Source: Salinicoccus kekensis (GTDB taxonomy: Bacteria; Bacillota; Bacilli; Staphylococcales; Salinicoccaceae). From it: 64,000 nucleotides of DNA. The position numbers and the translations under genes were made by a program. Shown here in pieces: positions 1-8,532 of this stretch. The notes under the pieces were generated by a model that saw nothing but the letters and a program-made list of their open reading frames with translations, made no database searches and was not told where the DNA came from. The DNA is taken from NCBI RefSeq assembly GCF_900220995.1, contig NZ_OBQF01000005.1, forward strand, positions 1-64,000, in the 5' to 3' direction. Numbering within the stretch: position 1 is the first letter of the stretch; each line of letters begins with the position of its first letter.

Positions 1-94
1 TCTCTCCAATCAATGTGTGTTGTGGTAACTACATTGTACTACAGAGAAATGACTTGGCTCATTTTTCTTTATTACACAATTATATGGACATAAT

Positions 95-203
95 CAAACC
101 GCACACCCAGTGAGCGATGGAGGGCTTCTATCGCTCAAACCACACACTCAGTGAGCGATGGAGGGCTCTATCGCTCAAACCGCACACCCAGTGAGCGATG
201 GGA
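95..203. repeat. Tandem hairpin repeat array A (about 41-bp unit)
   Basis: Three units start at 95, 136 and 176, with periods of 41 and 40 bp; the third is truncated near 203. The first two units contain the inverted repeat GAGCGAT...ATCGCTC around an 11-12 nt loop, joined by a linker resembling AAACCGCACACCCAGT. The array lies just past the sodC terminator. No reading frame runs through it. It could be a folding or 3'-end element; function unknown. Confidence 0.85.
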
Positions 204-213
204 TTTTATTCAT

Positions 214-248
214 CAAAAAAAGCAGAACCCCTGACGGGGATTCTGCTC
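214..248 (-). terminator. Intrinsic terminator of sodC
   Basis: On the minus strand GCAGAATCCCC pairs with GGGGTTCTGC around a short loop and is followed by a run of T. It sits about 12 bp after the sodC stop codon. Confidence 0.85.
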
Positions 249-260
249 TGCATCAATATA

Positions 261-851
261 TTACTCCTGTGGTTCACTGATCACACCGCAGGCCACCGGG
301 TCTCCGGCATCGCCTGACGGCTGGGATACATAGTCATCAGCATCCGAATGGATGATTAAAGATGTACCGCTGTCGGTCATCAGGGAAGTCTCCACTTCCT
401 CATCCAGGATCGTCACATTTTCAGCCGGGACTTCGGTCGACACCGTGCCTTCCTCAGCCACTTCTATGTTTTCAAGATCTCCGGCATGCGGGCCGTCCTC
501 ATGGTCGAAACCGTGGGAGGCATCCGTTGGATTGAAATGGCTTCCGGCTGTCTCGAAGGTCGGTCCTTCGCACATTCCTGCATCATGTATATGCATGCCG
601 TGTTCGCCGGGTTCCAGCCCTTCAGCTTCAAGCGCAATCGTCAGGCCATTTTCCGACTCGGACAATACCGCCGTACCGATCGGCTCTTCCTCAGTGTCGT
701 ACATCGTCACTTCGATTTCCTCCGAAGGCGCCTCTGCCGCGCCGTCGCCGTTCCCATTTTCCTCGGCACCCCCGCCGGATTCTTCATCCGCACCGCAGGC
801 CGCCAGTACAAAAACCATCATAAACAATGGAATAAACGCCCATCGCTTCAT
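261..851 (-). CDS. sodC: Cu/Zn superoxide dismutase lipoprotein
   Basis: Superoxide dismutase of the Cu/Zn family, expected to dismutate superoxide at the outer face of the membrane. Residues 1-19 are a lipoprotein signal with lipobox LAAC (Cys19), followed by a Gly/Glu/Asn-rich linker to about residue 45. All metal ligands of the family are visible: His87 and His89 (MHIH), bridging His105 (SHFNP), His113, His122 and Asp125 for zinc, and His168 for copper. Cys93 and Cys188 can form the usual disulfide. The complete copper set differs from Bacillus subtilis YojM, which is known to lack part of it, so this copy should be active. It is monocistronic, with its own terminator. Confidence 0.93.
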   Translation of the reverse strand: MKRWAFIPLFMMVFVLAACGADEESGGGAEENGNGDGAAEAPSEEIEVTMYDTEEEPIGTAVLSESENGLTIALEAEGLEPGEHGMHIHDAGMCEGPTFETAGSHFNPTDASHGFDHEDGPHAGDLENIEVAEEGTVSTEVPAENVTILDEEVETSLMTDSGTSLIIHSDADDYVSQPSGDAGDPVACGVISEPQE

Positions 852-925
852 TAAAACATCCCTCCTTACTTTTACTGGGTCTGTTCCCTGTTCAGAGTGG
901 AATGAAACGGGTTCTCTTTAAAACA

Positions 926-2113
926 TTATTCCAAATCGTAGTTGGCACCTCTCGAATACTGGTTGGATGCATCCCAGAGCAGAAATTCATCTATGCCGTT
1001 GTCTTTCAGAGCCTGGATCTGTGCTTCGACTTCATCTGCGCCATACTCCAGATAGTTCCCTGCACCGAGGTATGAGGCGGTGAAGTCCTGCAGCCAGGGC
1101 CGGCTGATCGGCGGGTCGTCCAGTTCTGCAAGCACTGCGTTTTCTTCCTGGGCGTATTGATTGATCACTTCATATGGTTCGGTATCCGGTGCATCGATGC
1201 CGAATAATCCCGGCCCCCAGTGGCTTGGATAGATCATTGAAGAAATGACATCCACTTCTTCTGAAATACGGCTGAAGTCCTGTCCGATACCTTCAGCCGC
1301 ACCATGCGTTGCGGAATACCCGAATATGTCGACGGATACATCCACACCGTAAGGCTGCAGTTCATCATATGCGTATTCAACGAAGTCGGTCACTGCATCG
1401 ACCCTCCGTTCACCGGCTTCCCTGTCGTCGTCATACTCCCCGAGGTCATAATCGAGGGACTCCCCGTAAAACTCGAACCCTTCCGGGAATCTGACATAGT
1501 CGAACTGGATTTCCTTGAAGCCGAGCTTCGCCGCTTCCACCGCGATATCAACGTTGTAGTCCCACACTTCCTTCAGGAAGGGATTGACGAAGTTTTCACC
1601 GCGCCCGTTCGCCCACACCGATCCGTCGGCGTTCTGGAAGGACAATTCAGGTGCCTCTGCAGCAAGCCTCGAATCCTTGAATACGACGATGCGTGCAATC
1701 GGATAAATCTGATTCTCTTCCAACTGCGCCATCAGTGTCTCGGGATCAACGTATGAATGCATGTTATCGACTGCGACTTCATTTTCAATCGGCAGCTCCA
1801 TCATGATATCGCCCATGTCCTCTTTCACATCGATGACCATCGAGTTCAGTCCGGAAGTGCTCACGTAGTCGACCAGCTCGTTCATCGGCTGTTCGCTTCC
1901 GGCAATGTAGCCTGAGACGAATATGCCCCTCACACCCTCTTCCGGATAAGCTATTTCAACACCGCTGTCATAGGTGAAGTGTGACGGCATCTCTTCCGGC
2001 GCACTTAAAATCGGCGCTTCTTCGATGTCCAGCACCTCAGCATCCGCCTTCCCCGCAGTCACAGCGGAAATGACAGCAAACAGCATGACCGCCATTAATG
2101 ATTTCATCTTCAT
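926..2113 (-). CDS. Secreted DUF4015 putative glycoside hydrolase
   Basis: 395 residues. It starts with a signal peptide (about residues 1-25, cleavage near ADA) and continues as a TIM-barrel-like domain of the DUF4015 family, predicted glycosyl hydrolases. The family start is recognisable in GIFVSGY near residue 63, followed by strands rich in acidic residues (VIDVKEDMGD, IQFDYVRFPEG, VDIFGYSA). The last pattern, an aspartate-rich strand before Tyr-Val-Arg-Phe-Pro, is typical of this group. Its ATG overlaps the TGA of the deacetylase gene by 4 bp (ATGA), with the ribosome binding site GGAGGA inside the upstream gene, so the two are translationally coupled. With the deacetylase and the YkyA-like lipoprotein it probably acts on cell-wall or extracellular glycan. 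The substrate is unknown. Confidence 0.75.
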   Translation of the reverse strand: MKMKSLMAVMLFAVISAVTAGKADAEVLDIEEAPILSAPEEMPSHFTYDSGVEIAYPEEGVRGIFVSGYIAGSEQPMNELVDYVSTSGLNSMVIDVKEDMGDIMMELPIENEVAVDNMHSYVDPETLMAQLEENQIYPIARIVVFKDSRLAAEAPELSFQNADGSVWANGRGENFVNPFLKEVWDYNVDIAVEAAKLGFKEIQFDYVRFPEGFEFYGESLDYDLGEYDDDREAGERRVDAVTDFVEYAYDELQPYGVDVSVDIFGYSATHGAAEGIGQDFSRISEEVDVISSMIYPSHWGPGLFGIDAPDTEPYEVINQYAQEENAVLAELDDPPISRPWLQDFTASYLGAGNYLEYGADEVEAQIQALKDNGIDEFLLWDASNQYSRGANYDLE

Positions 2114-2961
2114 TCCGAATCCTCCGTTTCCATGCTCTCGATATTTTCAGGGTCCACGATTTCATACCCCTGCGCTTCAAGCCCTTCTACGATGTCCGGT
2201 AATGCCTCGGCAGTCCATTCCCTGTCATGCATGAGCAGGTTTGCACCATTCTGCAGCAGCTCCGTATTGACCATGATGTCCGTCAATGCCTCAGGGTCCT
2301 GATAATCCGCCTCCCAGTCATAACCGTAAGTCCAGTTCATCAGTGTCATGCCCTCTTCTTCAGCGATGCTTACCGATTCGTCGGTGTTGATGCCGAACGG
2401 CGCCCTGAAGAATCTCGGACGTTCACCGGTGATTTCCTCGATCAGGTCACTCGTGCCGGTGATCTCTTCCCTCGTCTCCTCAGGTGTGATCTGATTCAGA
2501 TATGGATGTGTCGTGGTGTGGTTGCCGATTTCAAAGCCCATCTCATGGATTTCTTCGAGCGCTTCCCGGCCCGCTTCGTCCTGGATGAACATGCCGTTTA
2601 CGAAAAATATCGCACCGGCATTCATTTCACTCAATGTTTCCGCCATTCCGACCGCCTGTCCGTCCGGCGCATCATCGATCGTGATCAATGCGACTTCAGG
2701 ATCCGCGTCATCAATCGGCACGATCTGGAATGTTTCCGGATGCACTTCATAAGAGAACTCAGGTTCTGTCTCTTCGGCTGCTTCCGTTTCGTCAGCTGTG
2801 CTTCCTTCAGAAACTTCCTCTTCCCCGGCCGCTTCGCCTTCGGACTCTTCGGCAGTCTGCTCTTCAGGCGCCTCCGCCTGCTCCGCATCCTCTTCACCGC
2901 CGGCACCCCCGCAGGCTGCAAGCAGCAGGACGAACATCAGCATGAATATATGTTTCATCAT
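2110..2961 (-). CDS. Polysaccharide deacetylase lipoprotein (NodB domain)
   Basis: 283 residues. The lipoprotein signal has lipobox LAAC (Cys17), then a Glu/Ala-rich acidic spacer to about residue 68. The NodB homology domain carries the family motifs: the metal/catalytic aspartates in TIDDAPD (Asp96, Asp97), the zinc histidines in HTTTH (His148, His152) and RAPFG (Arg186) in place of RxPY. It should remove acetyl groups from an extracellular polymer such as peptidoglycan or a surface polysaccharide. It overlaps both neighbours by 4 bp (ATGA at each junction), so this is the middle gene of a tightly coupled envelope operon. Motif 1 reads IDDAP rather than the usual FDDGP, a small departure whose effect on activity is unclear. 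Confidence 0.85.
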   Translation of the reverse strand: MMKHIFMLMFVLLLAACGGAGGEEDAEQAEAPEEQTAEESEGEAAGEEEVSEGSTADETEAAEETEPEFSYEVHPETFQIVPIDDADPEVALITIDDAPDGQAVGMAETLSEMNAGAIFFVNGMFIQDEAGREALEEIHEMGFEIGNHTTTHPYLNQITPEETREEITGTSDLIEEITGERPRFFRAPFGINTDESVSIAEEEGMTLMNWTYGYDWEADYQDPEALTDIMVNTELLQNGANLLMHDREWTAEALPDIVEGLEAQGYEIVDPENIESMETEDSE

Positions 2962-3593
2962 GATTCATCCTCCCTGCTCAGGAGTTCAAATGCATGATTT
3001 TTATTTTCCTCCAGATTCGTGAGGGATTCATTCAGGGAGCGGTAATGCTCATCGAGTGATTCATGCTGTTCGTTCACCGTCTCAAGGCCTTCGTTGAAAT
3101 CCTCATAATCTGCTGATGACTCCCCGAGCGAATTGTAGTAACTGCGCTCCGCATCCAATACTTCTTCATACTGGGGGATGAACGATTCCATCGTCCCATT
3201 GATCGACCCGAGGTTCTCCGAGATTGATGAGACGGTCTCTTCGATCTCCGCCTCGTCTTCCTGGAAAGTGATCTCCTGCAGTTCCTGATTGACCGATTCA
3301 TGGGTTGAGGTGGTTTCCCTCAGATTTTCCAGGATGGCGCTCCTTTCATCCACATTCGTGAACACTTCTGCGGAGGAGTCGGCGAAATTCGACAAATCTT
3401 CTCCTTCAAGCGATGTTTCAAAGTCCTCCTGAAGCTGATCTTCATAGTTGATGAGTGTTTGCAAGTCCTGTTGTATTGATGATTCTTCAAGTGTTTCCAT
3501 CTGATCTTCCACCTCGGCGGAGGCGTTGCCGCATCCACCCATCACTAAAGCCACACCTGATAATAAAAACATTTTTTGCAATCCTTGTCTCAT
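2958..3593 (-). CDS. YkyA-like cell-wall-binding lipoprotein
   Basis: 211 residues with a lipoprotein signal and lipobox MGGC (Cys20). The mature part is highly acidic and almost entirely predicted helical coiled coil (long Glu/Gln/Leu heptads from about residue 28 to 205), matching the YkyA family of putative cell-wall-binding lipoproteins. First gene of a three-gene operon. It has its own promoter region with a TATAAT-like box near 3635 on the minus strand, and the ribosome binding site AAGGAGAT before the ATG. The last codons overlap the start of the deacetylase gene. A structural or scaffold role at the wall is plausible. There is no catalytic motif. Confidence 0.7.
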   Translation of the reverse strand: MRQGLQKMFLLSGVALVMGGCGNASAEVEDQMETLEESSIQQDLQTLINYEDQLQEDFETSLEGEDLSNFADSSAEVFTNVDERSAILENLRETTSTHESVNQELQEITFQEDEAEIEETVSSISENLGSINGTMESFIPQYEEVLDAERSYYNSLGESSADYEDFNEGLETVNEQHESLDEHYRSLNESLTNLEENKNHAFELLSREDES

Positions 3594-3758
3594 ACATATC
3601 TCCTTAAATTTGGTTTAGAGCCATTATAACAACATTATATGGAAAAGGTATGTATAATCCCGCTTTTTTTGCAGAAATTGGGGGAAAAGGGAATACACTG
3701 TACGTTTAATCCGCTCCCCTGCGGGCTACTGTACAATAAAGATCGGAGGGTGAATGAA

Positions 3759-4493
3759 ATGAATGAACTGTTGAATTATACCGATCACAGGACCGCACCC
3801 CTGCCGTCCGGCCCGTGGATGATGTTCCAGAAATGGGAAGAGGTGGTGACCATGCACATCCCCGTCGATCCGGAAGAATTGGCCCGCCATGTGCCCGATG
3901 AGCTTGAGCTGGATTTATATGAAGGCCAAGCATGGGTTTCAATATTCCCGTTCAATGTAAAGGACCTGAGGTTCAGGAATATACCGAGATTCCCGTATTT
4001 CCATAAATTCCTGGAATTGAATACGAGGACCTACGTGAAACATAAAGGCATACCCGGCGTTTATTTCTTCAGCCTGGATGCCGAAAAAATCATCCCGGTG
4101 CTCGGTGCCCGGACGGCGACACTCCCTTATTACAAGGCGAAGATGAAGCGGGAGAGGAAAAACGGATGGACACACTTCTACAGCAGGCGCCAGCACGACG
4201 CGGAAGCATGGTTCGACGGCAGGTATAAGGTGCTGTCCAGCGCCGCACCGTCCGAGGAAGGCACGCTCGATCACTGGCTATTTGAGCGCTACAGGCTGTA
4301 TAAGACGCTCGGGGGGAAGGTGATGCATATCGGCATCCACCATCTGAAATGGAAACTTGCCGACGTTTCCATCGACTATGATCCCGACGCCGTCAACTCG
4401 CTTTTGCCAGGGGATATGACCGGCACACCCGTCATCGCCCACTATTCTCCCGGACTGGATGTTCTTTTCTGGCCGCCGTACAAGTCCGAGTGA
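3759..4493 (+). CDS. DUF2071 (YqjF-like) protein
   Basis: 244 residues from the ATG at 3759, chosen because GGAGGG ends 8 nt upstream; an in-frame start further upstream has no good ribosome binding site. The sequence matches the DUF2071/YqjF family, whose fold resembles acetoacetate decarboxylase: WxxxxMHIPVDPEELARHVP near the start, then AWVSIFPFNVKDLRFR, and YFFSLDAEKI in the middle. Function of the family is not established. It is a single gene, transcribed away from the ykyA operon. Confidence 0.75.
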   Translation: MNELLNYTDHRTAPLPSGPWMMFQKWEEVVTMHIPVDPEELARHVPDELELDLYEGQAWVSIFPFNVKDLRFRNIPRFPYFHKFLELNTRTYVKHKGIPGVYFFSLDAEKIIPVLGARTATLPYYKAKMKRERKNGWTHFYSRRQHDAEAWFDGRYKVLSSAAPSEEGTLDHWLFERYRLYKTLGGKVMHIGIHHLKWKLADVSIDYDPDAVNSLLPGDMTGTPVIAHYSPGLDVLFWPPYKSE

Positions 4494-4500
4494 TGCAGGC

Positions 4501-4980
4501 TCACCCTAACTCTCTTCTCATGATGATCTGCCGGCCGACCGGCCCTTCAAAGCTCCGGCCGGTGTCTTTGAATCCGGCCTTTTCATATACATGCTGCGCC
4601 GCTTTGTTTCTTACATTGACGCCGAGGACCACTTCATCCACACTGTCATAATGTTCTTTCACAAAAGCATCGAGCTTCTCGAATGATCCGGCGGCGATGC
4701 CCCGGCCCTGCTTCCGGGAATCGACGGAGTAGCTGAACATCACGAGCGCATCCGGGTTGTCGCTGTATTCCTTTACAACACTGCCGCTCTGTAAAATGAA
4801 GACCCCGGCGACCCCGCCCTGTATCATCAGAACCATCCGGCGACGGGGATCATGCAGGCAGCTTTCGAGCACATCCAGCGGCCGGGCGGAAAAATAGACA
4901 TCCTCCTCGTTCAGTACATACTGCTTTAAATCATCGTAGTAGGAATCATCATAGAACTTCAGCTTCACTTCTTCTGTCAT
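4501..4980 (-). CDS. GNAT family N-acetyltransferase
   Basis: About 159 residues when started at the ATG at 4980, which has AGG 9 nt upstream; GTG 4989 and ATG 4986 are in-frame alternatives. The GNAT acetyl-CoA-binding motif A is visible as RKQGRGIA, followed by a helix and the strand/helix VNVRNKAAQHVYEKAGF typical of motif B. It should transfer an acetyl group to an amine; the substrate cannot be told. It converges on the DUF2071 gene with only 7 bp between stop codons. Confidence 0.85.
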   Translation of the reverse strand: MTEEVKLKFYDDSYYDDLKQYVLNEEDVYFSARPLDVLESCLHDPRRRMVLMIQGGVAGVFILQSGSVVKEYSDNPDALVMFSYSVDSRKQGRGIAAGSFEKLDAFVKEHYDSVDEVVLGVNVRNKAAQHVYEKAGFKDTGRSFEGPVGRQIIMRRELG

Positions 4981-5062
4981 AACCATCACCTGTCTGTCGG
5001 AATTTCATTCATTGTTCATGATACTATATCCATAATCACTTTTATAACCGGGAGGGATTCAG

Positions 5063-5515
5063 ATGATACTGGTCAGTGCATGCCTCATCGGCGAAAATGT
5101 ACGTTACGACGGCAACAACAGTCTAAATGAGAAAATCAGGCGCCTGATGGACGCGGGTGAGGCGCTGCCCGTCTGCCCGGAAGTTTTCGGCGGCCTTCCG
5201 ACACCGAGGCATCCGGCGGAGATCCAGGGCGGGGACGGGCATGATGTGCTGGAGGGCAGGGCCAGGGTCGTCGATACCGCCGGTACAGACGTCACCGCAC
5301 ACTTTTTAAAAGGTGCACACGATACACTTGAAATTTTCAGGCAATACGAGCCCACAATGGTCGTCCTGAAGGAAAACAGCCCGTCGTGCGGCAGCGCGGC
5401 CATTTACGACGGCACCTTCAGCGGCAATAAAATCCCGGGCACCGGAGTGACGACGGCCCTTTTGGAGAAGCACGGCATCAAGGTCATATCGGAAAAAGAG
5501 TTCGAGGCATTATAA
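5063..5515 (+). CDS. DUF523 family protein (YbbK-like)
   Basis: 150 residues. It shows the conserved pattern of DUF523: VSACLIGENVRYDG at the N terminus with a cysteine, PVCPEVFGGLPTPRHPAEI, and LKENSPSCGS with another conserved cysteine. The three cysteine-containing motifs suggest a metal or redox site, but the biochemical role of the family is unknown. The ribosome binding site GGGAGGG precedes the ATG by 7 nt. The gene ends in a shared bidirectional terminator facing the BCCT gene. Confidence 0.85.
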   Translation: MILVSACLIGENVRYDGNNSLNEKIRRLMDAGEALPVCPEVFGGLPTPRHPAEIQGGDGHDVLEGRARVVDTAGTDVTAHFLKGAHDTLEIFRQYEPTMVVLKENSPSCGSAAIYDGTFSGNKIPGTGVTTALLEKHGIKVISEKEFEAL

Positions 5516-5548
5516 AAAGCGGCTGTCCATCAGGACAGCCGCTTAAAT
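5514..5548. terminator. Bidirectional terminator
   Basis: AGCGGCTGTCC and GGACAGCCGCT form an 11-bp stem with a 4-nt loop. A-rich and T-rich flanks allow it to serve both the DUF523 gene (+) and the BCCT gene (-). Confidence 0.85.
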
Positions 5549-5553
5549 TATGA

Positions 5554-7236
5554 TCATTCATCTTTTTTTGTTTCCTTGGTTGTTTCCGTATCTTCATCTT
5601 TGCCCACTTCTTCACCCTCAGGAATTTCTTTGAATTCTTCAGGCAGTGTCTTCTCGAACTCTTCGATTTTTTCTTCCAGCTCTTTCTTGGTCTCTTCTTC
5701 GTAGCCTGGTTCATAGAGCAGGTGCCTTCTTTCAAGTTCGATGATGTGATATTCGTTGCGCAGCGCCTTATACAAGGATATCGCCAGCAGCACCACTATG
5801 AAAGTGAATGGGAATGCCGCAATCAGCATCGCCATCTCAAGGGCATTCAGGCCGCCTGAGAATAACAGCACCATTGCGGTACCGGCAAGGATTGCACCCC
5901 ATGTAAGCTTCACCTGGAGCGGCGGGTTCAATGAACCGCCGGTCGTCAGCATGCCGAGCACGAATGTACCACTGTCGGCGGATGTGACGAAGAATGATGC
6001 AATCAGCAGTATCGCGATTCCCATGATGATCGGTGCGGCAGGATAGTTCTCAAGGAAGGCGAAGAGTGCGACTTCATTCCCCTGGTCCACCATCAGGCTG
6101 TATAGTCCGCCGTTCAGGATACCGTCTGTTTCGATGCCTGCGACACCGAAGACCGCAAACCAGAGGGCACTGAACAGTACAGGTACACCCATCACCCCGA
6201 GGATGAATTCACGGATTGTACGTCCGCGGGATACACGCGCGATGAAGCTGCCGACGAAAGCCGCCCAGCCGATCCACCATGCCCAGTAGAACAGTGTCCA
6301 GTCATTCAGGAATCCGCGGTCACCCTCGAATGCATTCATACCGAGCGTCATGCTCGGAAGGTTCTGCACATAGTTACCGAGGTTCGTCATGAACGCCTCG
6401 ATCATCTTCACGGAAGAACCGAATACGAATACGAAGAGCATGAGCGCAATCGCCATGATGACGTTACCGATGCTCAAGTAACGGATCCCTTTATTCAGAC
6501 CAGTCGCAGCCGATACCACGAATCCGAGCGTGATCAGGATGACGACGATCATCTGTGTAATGATGTTGTTTTCTATGAAGTCGAAACTGTAGCTGAGTCC
6601 TGCTGAAACCTGTGTTGCACCAAGACCCAGGGACGTCGCGATACCGAATATCGTACCGAATACCGCAAGCACGTCCACACTCTTGCCCATCCAGCCGTTC
6701 GCCCTGTCACCGATCAGCGGGACAAGCGACGAACTCATGAGCAGAGGCGCCTTATGTCTGAAGTTGAAGTATGCCAGTGCCAGTCCGACGACTGCATACA
6801 CGGCCCAAGGATGAAGGCCCCAGTGGAATAATGTATACTGCAGCGCTTCCTGCTGGGCGGCAACCAATTCACCTTCGACCGTCGGCGGATTATAGTAATG
6901 GGTCAGCGGTTCGGTGACGCCGAAGAACACAAGACCCACGCCCATACCTGCCGTGAACAGGAATGAAAACCATGTGAATGCTCTGTACTGCGGCTTTTCA
7001 TCCTGCCTGCCGAGCCTGATCTTACCGTACGGGCTGATGATCAAGAACAATGCAAACAGTACAAAACCGGTCATCGCGAGCATATATACCCATCCGAACG
7101 TATTGGATATGAAGTCATTCACGTAACCGAGTATCGTTTCAAGGTTACCCGGGAAGAATACACCCCATAATATAAATACAAACGCTATCGCCAGAGAGAT
7201 ATAAAAGACTGAAGTGACCTTTGACTTACTATTCAT
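5554..7236 (-). CDS. BCCT family betaine/carnitine/choline transporter
   Basis: 560 residues with 12 predicted membrane segments. It imports quaternary ammonium solutes, probably glycine betaine or a related osmoprotectant, by sodium symport. Family marks are the unwound helix segment AGMGVGLVFFG near residue 95, the tryptophan-rich signature FYWAWWIGW near residue 317 and SRGRTIREFILG just after it. After the last helix (about residue 480) there is a long hydrophilic tail rich in Glu and Lys, predicted coiled coil, as in osmosensing BCCT carriers. Start ATG at 7236 follows AGGAGGG by 8 nt. A structured leader lies upstream. With the second BCCT gene at 19.0 kb it points to a salt-adapted host. 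Confidence 0.9.
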   Translation of the reverse strand: MNSKSKVTSVFYISLAIAFVFILWGVFFPGNLETILGYVNDFISNTFGWVYMLAMTGFVLFALFLIISPYGKIRLGRQDEKPQYRAFTWFSFLFTAGMGVGLVFFGVTEPLTHYYNPPTVEGELVAAQQEALQYTLFHWGLHPWAVYAVVGLALAYFNFRHKAPLLMSSSLVPLIGDRANGWMGKSVDVLAVFGTIFGIATSLGLGATQVSAGLSYSFDFIENNIITQMIVVILITLGFVVSAATGLNKGIRYLSIGNVIMAIALMLFVFVFGSSVKMIEAFMTNLGNYVQNLPSMTLGMNAFEGDRGFLNDWTLFYWAWWIGWAAFVGSFIARVSRGRTIREFILGVMGVPVLFSALWFAVFGVAGIETDGILNGGLYSLMVDQGNEVALFAFLENYPAAPIIMGIAILLIASFFVTSADSGTFVLGMLTTGGSLNPPLQVKLTWGAILAGTAMVLLFSGGLNALEMAMLIAAFPFTFIVVLLAISLYKALRNEYHIIELERRHLLYEPGYEEETKKELEEKIEEFEKTLPEEFKEIPEGEEVGKDEDTETTKETKKDE

Positions 7237-7295
7237 TCATAAACCCTCCTAAAATTTTATGCCGTCCACTGATGTAGATGAAGACAGACTTTGCG

Positions 7296-7367
7296 GCCCG
7301 GGACAAAAAAAGGCCTTTATAGTAAAAGCTTACCCTAAAAGCCCCCCCATAATCCAGAATCCCGGGC
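7296..7367 (-). promoter_or_regulatory. Structured leader of the BCCT gene with terminator-like hairpin
   Basis: Read on the minus strand, an irregular hairpin (GGCTTTTAGGG...CTATAAAGGCC) is followed by seven T. This core is enclosed by the perfect 8-bp inverted repeat GCCCGGGA (7367-7360) and TCCCGGGC (7303-7296). A terminator-like hairpin about 60 nt before the start codon, with a possible competing outer stem, is the layout of an attenuated or ligand-controlled leader. No known riboswitch consensus was recognised. Confidence 0.5.
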
Positions 7368-7459
7368 TTTCTGTTCATCTATCAGCCGGCACTTTCCGCA
7401 TCAAACCTAACCATGGTAACATGTCCATTCCCAAAATAAAACACCCCGGCCGATTTTTA

Positions 7460-7488
7460 TTGTCACCGACAGCCTTTACATCTACACT
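7460..7488 (+). promoter_or_regulatory. Sigma-A promoter of the nadX-like gene
   Basis: TTGTCA at 7460-7465 and TACACT at 7483-7488 are separated by 17 bp, about 30 bp before the start codon. Confidence 0.6.
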
Positions 7489-7517
7489 GATATCAACAGA
7501 CGATACGGAGGGATATC

Positions 7518-8297
7518 ATGAATATAGGTTTAATCGGATCCGGTGCAATCGCCCGGTATCTGCTTGAAAAAATCAATAAGGAGAAGCATCCAGCGCTCGC
7601 CATTAAATGTATTCTGGTCAGGAACAGGGAGAAGTACCAGCATCTCGAGGCGAAATACGGCGTCACTCTCCATACGGACCGGGAGGCGTTCCTCGCGTCG
7701 GATATCGATATGGTCGTTGAAGCGGCGAATGTCGAGACGGTGCGCACCCTGCTTCCGGAAGTGATCCAAAAGAAAGACACGATGCTGATCAGTGTCGGCG
7801 CCCTGGTCGATGAGGACCTTCTTGAGGAAGCCGGCCGCCTTGCAGAGGCACATGGAAATAAGCTACATCTGCCGTCCGGCGCAATAGGCGGCCTCGACCT
7901 GATCCAGAACGCGAAGGCATTCGGCAACCTTGAACATGTGGAACTGATCACGCGCAAGCCCGCACATTCATTGACGGATGAAGTGCTTACGGAGGAAAAG
8001 ACCGTCTTCCGCGGCAAAGCATATGAAGCCATTGAAAAATTCCCGAAGAACATGAACGTCTCGATCATCCTGTCACTCGCGGGACTCGGCATCCGGGAGA
8101 CGGATGTCCGGCTGATCGCCGACCCCGGGATCGATAAGAACATCCATCAAATCAAACTGTCCGGCGGCTTCGGGGAAGCGGAACTCACCATCAAAAATGA
8201 CCCGCTCCCTGAAAACCCGAAGACCAGTGCCCTCGCAGCACTCAGCATCATCGGGACACTTGAGCGCATCGAGGAAAACATCAAATATGGAAGTTGA
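7518..8297 (+). CDS. nadX: Aspartate dehydrogenase-like oxidoreductase
   Basis: 259 residues. It begins with a Rossmann nucleotide-binding motif (IGLIGSGAIARYL). It also has the conserved blocks of the L-aspartate dehydrogenase/DUF108 family: LPSGAIGGLD near residue 118, FPKNMNVS near residue 175 and NPKTSALAALS near residue 235. The enzyme would oxidise L-aspartate to iminoaspartate with NAD(P), which can feed NAD biosynthesis. No nadA or nadC is present in the window, so another role in amino-acid catabolism is possible. RBS GGAGGG precedes the ATG by 7 nt. It has its own promoter and terminator. Confidence 0.8.
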   Translation: MNIGLIGSGAIARYLLEKINKEKHPALAIKCILVRNREKYQHLEAKYGVTLHTDREAFLASDIDMVVEAANVETVRTLLPEVIQKKDTMLISVGALVDEDLLEEAGRLAEAHGNKLHLPSGAIGGLDLIQNAKAFGNLEHVELITRKPAHSLTDEVLTEEKTVFRGKAYEAIEKFPKNMNVSIILSLAGLGIRETDVRLIADPGIDKNIHQIKLSGGFGEAELTIKNDPLPENPKTSALAALSIIGTLERIEENIKYGS

Positions 8298-8304
8298 TTT
8301 AAAT

Positions 8305-8338
8305 GTGGAGATCCGAGAGGATTTCCACGTTTTATTTT
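8305..8338 (+). terminator. Intrinsic terminator after nadX
   Basis: GTGGAGATCC (8305-8314) pairs with GGATTTCCAC (8319-8328) and is followed by a T-rich run. Confidence 0.8.
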
Positions 8339-8365
8339 CCCCGGAATTGTAATCTGAATTTTCAG

Positions 8366-8394
8366 TTGCCGTGGCATTTCAATATTGGTACAAT
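8366..8394 (+). promoter_or_regulatory. Promoter of the first DUF5058 operon
   Basis: TTGCCG (8366-8371), 17-bp spacer, TACAAT (8389-8394). Transcription would begin about 8401, immediately before the structured leader. Confidence 0.6.
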
Positions 8395-8402
8395 ATACCT
8401 TC

Positions 8403-8532
8403 GGGATAAGGTCCGGCCGGGACTCGGGGCGTCCATGCGCCGAAGAATGTAACCGCTCCAACGTCACCCTTCTGAACTTTGGAAGCGTTTTTGATGAGGC
8501 GGATTGCAGGTGCACTGACCGGCCTTATCACG
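8403..8532 (+). ncRNA. Unassigned structured 5' leader (candidate riboswitch)
   Basis: A GC-rich leader of about 130 nt begins at the predicted start site. GATAAGGTC (8405-8413) pairs with GGCCTTATC (8521-8529) as a 9-bp closing stem including one G-U pair. Inside are a hairpin GGCG/CGCC (8428-8441) and a larger hairpin CGCT-CCAA / TTGG-A-AGCG (8454-8487). GGCCGG (8415-8420) could instead pair with CCGGCC (8519-8524), giving two mutually exclusive closing stems. The ribosome binding site and start follow 15-40 nt later. It matches no riboswitch consensus recalled; a glycine aptamer was considered and rejected. Confidence 0.55.

Noticed and set aside
95..203. CRISPR or insertion-sequence end
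   Set aside because: No variable spacers, no transposase, and the linkers repeat too.
8403..8532. Glycine riboswitch call for the DUF5058 leader, suggested by GCGCCGAAG
   Set aside because: The second half of the aptamer (CTCTCAGG followed by AAAAGGAC) is absent, and the stems do not follow the glycine fold.
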